IMG/VR virus record: IMGVR_UViG_3300048032_000289 | Span: 1-24,570 of that record | Strand: one strand, 5' to 3' | From: a virus | Length of the DNA stretch: 24,570 bases | Part shown: piece by piece, positions 21,146 to 24,570 of the stretch | Position numbering within the stretch: the first letter of the stretch is position 1 | Layout of the letters: each line of letters starts with the position of its first letter | Program-made: the position numbers and the translations under genes | The notes under the pieces: generated by a model | The model's database searches: none | Told to the model about the DNA's origin: nothing | What the model saw: only the letters and a program-made list of their open reading frames with translations

Positions 21146-23342
21146 AATTGTTTTTACGTTTGGTAGATTTAATCCTCCAACTACTGGACACGAAAAGTTA
21201 ATTGAAAAGGTTGCTGCAGTCGCTAAAAAAGAGGCCGCAGATTTTATGGTCTTTCCAAGTCATTCTCAAAATCCAAAAAAAGATCCTCTTGATTTTAAGA
21301 CCAAAGTCAGATTTATGAAAAAGATGTTTCCAAAATATTCAAGAAATATCATTTCAAATAATAAAGCAAAAACTGCAATTAATGTTGCAACAATTTTATA
21401 TGAAATGGGATATAAAGAATGTGCAATGGTTGTCGGTGGAGATAGAGTTACAGAGTTTAAAACTTTATTAAACAAGTATAATGGTGTTGAAGGCAGACAC
21501 GGACTTTATGATTTTAAGGGTGGTATTAAGATATATTCCGCAGGGGAAAGAGACCCAGATGCAGAAGGTGTTACTGGTATGTCTGCATCTAAGATGAGAG
21601 CTGCTGCAGCTGCAGATGATTATGATAGTTTTAAAAACGGTTTACCATCAAAGTTTGAAAGGACTGATGGTAAAAAATTATACACTGCGATCAGAAAGGC
21701 AATGAAAGTTGAAAATACCGAATTTGGATTGTGGTTGGGTGATGCAGAATTATTCTCAGAATTTATGAATTCTGGTTTCATTGATACTATAGGAGAGTCA
21801 TCTAATGATGAGGTCTTTGATATGATTTATGAAAAGGTATCTCAAAAACAAGTTGGAGATTTAGAGAAGTTTGCAGATAAATTACTTGCAAAATTTAACA
21901 TTGATGTTACATTTACGAAACACTTTGCAGATAGAATGAATGATTCTAGAAACTCTCCAGATATTAAAATTGCAGAGTTGCAAAAATTATTTAAAAAGAT
22001 ACAAAAAAATAAAGGTAAGAATATCTTATCAAATCCTGATATAGAGGCTGTACTAAAAGATATCTCAACTGACTTAAATTTGCCTGTAGTTATCAACTAC
22101 AATAATGGTGAATTTGAATTGGTTACAAAAACTATTATGAGAAAGAAAAATTTTAGTACTTCTAGTAAAGTTATGAAATATGAAGAAAACGAAATGAAAG
22201 ATTTTTCTAGTTTTATATCAGAAAGAAAAACTGCCCAAGACCCAGATGTAAAAGACAAAGAAGGCACTCAACCTAAAAAGTATTATGCAAAAGATGCTGA
22301 TGGTGATGATATGTCTAAGGGTACGAAAGAAAAGCGTGCAGCACATTTCAAGAAACAGGCAGACAAACCAGATGGTGATGATAAGTCATATAAACCAGCG
22401 CCAGGTGATGCAAATGCAAAAACTAAACCATCTAAACATACGAAAAAATATAAAGATATGTTTGGTGAGCAGATTGACGGACTAAGAAAAAAGGCAGATA
22501 AGTCTGGTATGCCATACAGTATACTTAAAAAGGTATATGATAGAGGTATGGCTGCATGGAAATCTGGACATAGGCCAGGCACTACTCCACAACAATGGGC
22601 ATTTGCAAGAGTCAATTCTTTTGTTACGAAATCATCTGGTACATGGGGTGGTGCAGATAAAGATCTTGCTGCAAAAGTAAAAAAAGAAAGTGTTGAAGAA
22701 GATAGAGATTATAAAAAAGAACGTGAAAACTATCATGGCACTCCAGAACAGATGGAAAAAAATCGTGCCAGAAAACGTGCAAGATATGCAATGGAAAAGG
22801 CCGGTAAAGCAAAACGTGGTGATGGTAAAGATGTACATCACAAAGACAATAATCCATTAAACAATGATCCAAAAAATCTATCATTAGTAACTCAACACTA
22901 TAATAGAAAAGAACCTAGAATGAGAGAAGAACTTTCGCTAGATAAAATAGATGAAATTACTAGTAAAAGACGAATGCAACTGATAAACAAAATCAAAAAA
23001 TCTGGTGTTGTCAAAAAAGGTTCTATGTCAAAAGATACCAAAGATAAAAAAGAAAATAATGGCCCATGCTGGCCTGGCTATAAACAAGTCGGTATGAAAA
23101 TGAAAAATGGAAAAGAAGTACCAAATTGTGTACCAGAGGAAACAGTGCATGAATCATTGTCTGGTGCAGAAAATCCACCAAAATTACCAAAGGCCGGTGG
23201 TGGAGAGTTTGGTACTAAAACTTTAAGAGACACTTATTTGAAAGATACTCCTTTTATGGAATTAGTTATGACGCCGAATGAATTAAAAAATTATCGCAAT
23301 ATAATTGATATTATAAATATAGAGAAAACCAAGGGAAATTGA
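21132..23342 (+). CDS. multidomain fusion: TTGH nucleotidyltransferase, RNase/toxin-like region, phage modules, HNH
   Basis: 736-residue fusion protein. Residues 1-190 form a cytidylyltransferase-like domain: FGRFNPPTTGHEKL with TTGH (17-20) for the family HxGH, VVGGDRV, and GMSASKMR (149-156) for the usual S-S-T-x-x-R. Residues 255-342 (FTKHFADRMNDSRN ... KTIMRKKNF) look like a small compact domain recalling BrnT/RelE-type folds, uncertain. Residue 355 starts MKDFSSFISE, a capsid-targeting-like peptide in the middle. Then follow a KYYAKDADGDD ... KPAPGD module (about 383-446), a SGMPYSILKKVYDRGMAAWK ... QWAFARVNSF module (458-520), an HNH-like segment (DVHHKDNNPLNNDPKNL, 567-583) and a CWPGYKQVGMK ... 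VPNCVPE motif (646-669). The ATG has GAGGG upstream. Confidence 0.75.
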   Translation: MAKDKIVFTFGRFNPPTTGHEKLIEKVAAVAKKEAADFMVFPSHSQNPKKDPLDFKTKVRFMKKMFPKYSRNIISNNKAKTAINVATILYEMGYKECAMVVGGDRVTEFKTLLNKYNGVEGRHGLYDFKGGIKIYSAGERDPDAEGVTGMSASKMRAAAAADDYDSFKNGLPSKFERTDGKKLYTAIRKAMKVENTEFGLWLGDAELFSEFMNSGFIDTIGESSNDEVFDMIYEKVSQKQVGDLEKFADKLLAKFNIDVTFTKHFADRMNDSRNSPDIKIAELQKLFKKIQKNKGKNILSNPDIEAVLKDISTDLNLPVVINYNNGEFELVTKTIMRKKNFSTSSKVMKYEENEMKDFSSFISERKTAQDPDVKDKEGTQPKKYYAKDADGDDMSKGTKEKRAAHFKKQADKPDGDDKSYKPAPGDANAKTKPSKHTKKYKDMFGEQIDGLRKKADKSGMPYSILKKVYDRGMAAWKSGHRPGTTPQQWAFARVNSFVTKSSGTWGGADKDLAAKVKKESVEEDRDYKKERENYHGTPEQMEKNRARKRARYAMEKAGKAKRGDGKDVHHKDNNPLNNDPKNLSLVTQHYNRKEPRMREELSLDKIDEITSKRRMQLINKIKKSGVVKKGSMSKDTKDKKENNGPCWPGYKQVGMKMKNGKEVPNCVPEETVHESLSGAENPPKLPKAGGGEFGTKTLRDTYLKDTPFMELVMTPNELKNYRNIIDIINIEKTKGN
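23312..23319 (+). promoter_or_regulatory. T4-type late promoter (TATAAATA) for the last gene
   Basis: Exact TATAAATA inside the 3' end of the fusion gene, 24 bases before ATG 23344. The expected start near 23325 leaves a short leader containing AAGGGA at 23331-23336. The same spacing is seen at 16071 and 17518. Confidence 0.58.
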
Positions 23343-23343
23343 A

Positions 23344-24570
23344 ATGACCAATAATATTTTCACACAAAAGAAAGAAGTTCTTGACCTAATCCAAAATATT
23401 ATGGAGAATTCAGATACGGCCGAGATTCTAGAAGAAAAGTATAAACTGTATCACAAAGATTTTTCTAGTGCTATGAAACATGCATACGATACTGTTAAGA
23501 AAATGGGATACGAAGTAGACCCAGAGAGTATTAATGATAAAGTTGCATTTGGACCTAGAAAACCTTCAAGTGGTAAAACAAATAGTTATAGATTAGATTT
23601 ACTCAAAAAAGGTAAACCCCAGAAAAAGGGTGTGCAAATTCAAGTTTACAACATGGATAATAAAAGTTATGAATTGAATATGTACCTTGAAGAAGTTGAA
23701 CTTGCAGAGGCTACTGGTGGTTTAAAGATGTTAGGTGCCGCCGATGAATTAGAAAAGTATGCCAAAAAATATGGTGGTATGGACAAAAAAGATTTTCTTA
23801 AAGTTGCAAAACTGATGAGAAAAGGTATGTCTGATAAAGTTGTCGGAATGACTAATAACTTAGATACTGAACCTAGAGAAAAAATTGTTGATGTTGTTGC
23901 AAATCACATTGGTGTTAAATCTACAGAAAAAATGTTTGGTGTAAAATTCTTACATAGAAAAGAATCTGTTGAAAATAAAGAAGTTTCTGAAAACAAAAGT
24001 CTCATCAAAGACTATGAAAAGTATATGTCGCAAAGTGGTAAGAAATCCCACAATGCATTTGATTACTTAATGTCTATGCCAAAGTATAAGCGTATGTCAA
24101 AAGACCAGATGACAAAAATCATCGGTGATGCGAAACGCAAAGGCATCTTCAAAGAAGAAGGTGAACTTGATGAAAACAAAAAGGCTGCATTGCAAAAGAA
24201 ACTCGCAAAAACCGCACAGTCATCCAAATCAGGAAAAGATAAAGTAACTCTGAAAAAGGCTCCTTGGGATAAAAAGGAAGAACTTTCACCAAAACAAAAG
24301 AAAATTGACGCAAATAATAATGGTAAAGTTGACGGGGAGGATCTTGCCAAGTTAAGATCTAAAAAAGAAGAAGTACTTTCTCAAATTAAAAACCTTATTT
24401 TAGACGAAGGTAGAAAACAAGTTCTTGCACATGGTGGTAAAGGACAATATAAAGTAGTTAGTACTGATGGTGCTGTTGATGTTGTTTTCAAAGGTAAAGT
24501 AGTAGGTAAAGGTGACTATGATAGAGGTGCAGATTCTTTCTTTATCAGTATGAAGGGTCAAAAAGGACAA
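23344..24570 (+). CDS. phage accessory protein with EF-hand/dockerin-like loop, 3' end missing
   Basis: At least 409 residues, open to the right edge of the window, so the C-terminus is missing. The ATG at 23344 lies seven bases after AAGGGA and follows the fusion gene stop by one base. The protein is lysine- and glutamate-rich and probably modular: an N-terminal helical part, a beta segment (QIQVYNMDNKSYELNMYLEE), a central helical part (GGLKMLGAADELEKYAKKYG), and a region FDYLMSMPKYKRMSKDQMTK. Near residue 323 comes DANNNGKVDGED, which fits the Ca-binding loop D-x-N-x-N-G-x-V-D-x-x-D of EF-hands and dockerins. Several LxE sites could be cut by a prohead protease. I cannot name a function. 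A late promoter lies just upstream. Confidence 0.72.
   Translation, partial: MTNNIFTQKKEVLDLIQNIMENSDTAEILEEKYKLYHKDFSSAMKHAYDTVKKMGYEVDPESINDKVAFGPRKPSSGKTNSYRLDLLKKGKPQKKGVQIQVYNMDNKSYELNMYLEEVELAEATGGLKMLGAADELEKYAKKYGGMDKKDFLKVAKLMRKGMSDKVVGMTNNLDTEPREKIVDVVANHIGVKSTEKMFGVKFLHRKESVENKEVSENKSLIKDYEKYMSQSGKKSHNAFDYLMSMPKYKRMSKDQMTKIIGDAKRKGIFKEEGELDENKKAALQKKLAKTAQSSKSGKDKVTLKKAPWDKKEELSPKQKKIDANNNGKVDGEDLAKLRSKKEEVLSQIKNLILDEGRKQVLAHGGKGQYKVVSTDGAVDVVFKGKVVGKGDYDRGADSFFISMKGQKGQ

Noticed and set aside
1-24570. tRNA genes, CRISPR arrays, insertion sequences, attachment sites
   Set aside because: No cloverleaf-sized gap, no repeated spacer pattern, no terminal inverted repeats with transposase and no integrase were seen; the non-coding gaps are all under 110 bases.

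Overview
The window is a compact, AT-rich stretch of a T4-like myovirus genome. About 97% of it is coding, all on the + strand, in tightly packed operons with ATGA, TAATG and GTGA overlaps between neighbours. The virus is identified by a T4-type replication block in T4 order: sliding clamp gp45, clamp loader gp44 and gp62, RegA, DNA polymerase gp43, UvsX and helicase gp41. The auxiliary genes (Hsp20, a CobS-like ATPase, a 2OG-Fe(II) oxygenase, a TTGH-type nucleotidyltransferase fusion) are typical of marine T4-like phages of cyanobacteria or SAR11-type hosts. No photosynthesis gene is visible, so I cannot name the host.

Layout: (1) 1-4638, a DNA methyltransferase cut by the left edge, a VWA/HExxH protein paired with a MoxR/CobS-type AAA+ ATPase, and a DUF3310-like protein. 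(2) 4625-8039, gp45, gp44, an HNH-like protein, gp62, RegA and dUTPase. (3) 8077-9732, Hsp20 followed by four small genes, including an Hc1 histone-like peptide and a possible Sm-like protein. (4) 9803-16031, gp43, UvsX, a zinc-cluster protein, an unknown protein, gp41 and a 2OG oxygenase. (5) 16107-24570, an apparently late-expressed accessory region: a possible PD-(D/E)XK-like protein, a ligase-like nucleotidyltransferase, a SNase-like nuclease, several small proteins, a HAD phosphatase, a multidomain nucleotidyltransferase/HNH fusion and a last gene that runs off the right edge.

Two promoter classes can be read. Nearly every sizeable gap in the replication half carries TTGACA, a 17-bp spacer and a near-consensus -10 (797, 3105, 9737, 16045; a weaker one at 4555). 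Hsp20 and the accessory genes instead have NATAAATA, the T4-type late promoter (8077, 8600, 16071, 17518, 23312). One late element lies inside the loop of a 10-bp inverted repeat whose right arm covers the ribosome binding site of the next gene. That arrangement resembles the T4 RBS-sequestering switch.

The most interesting signal is in region 5. Three genes begin with, and a fourth contains internally, a ten-residue peptide of form M-[KE]-x-F-x-x-F-[IL]-x-E. This closely resembles the capsid-targeting sequence of T4 internal proteins and ends in the (L/I)xE site of the prohead protease. They encode a ligase-like enzyme, a HAD phosphatase, a small unknown protein and the second half of the fusion protein. 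This suggests a set of nucleic-acid-processing enzymes packaged in the head and injected with the DNA. A second signal is a C-terminal LD[SN]F[FL] peptide shared by the methyltransferase, the HNH-like protein and the DNA polymerase, which suggests that all three dock on the sliding clamp. Both ideas are inferences from motifs. No gap exceeds 110 bases, and no tRNA, rRNA, CRISPR array or insertion sequence was seen.
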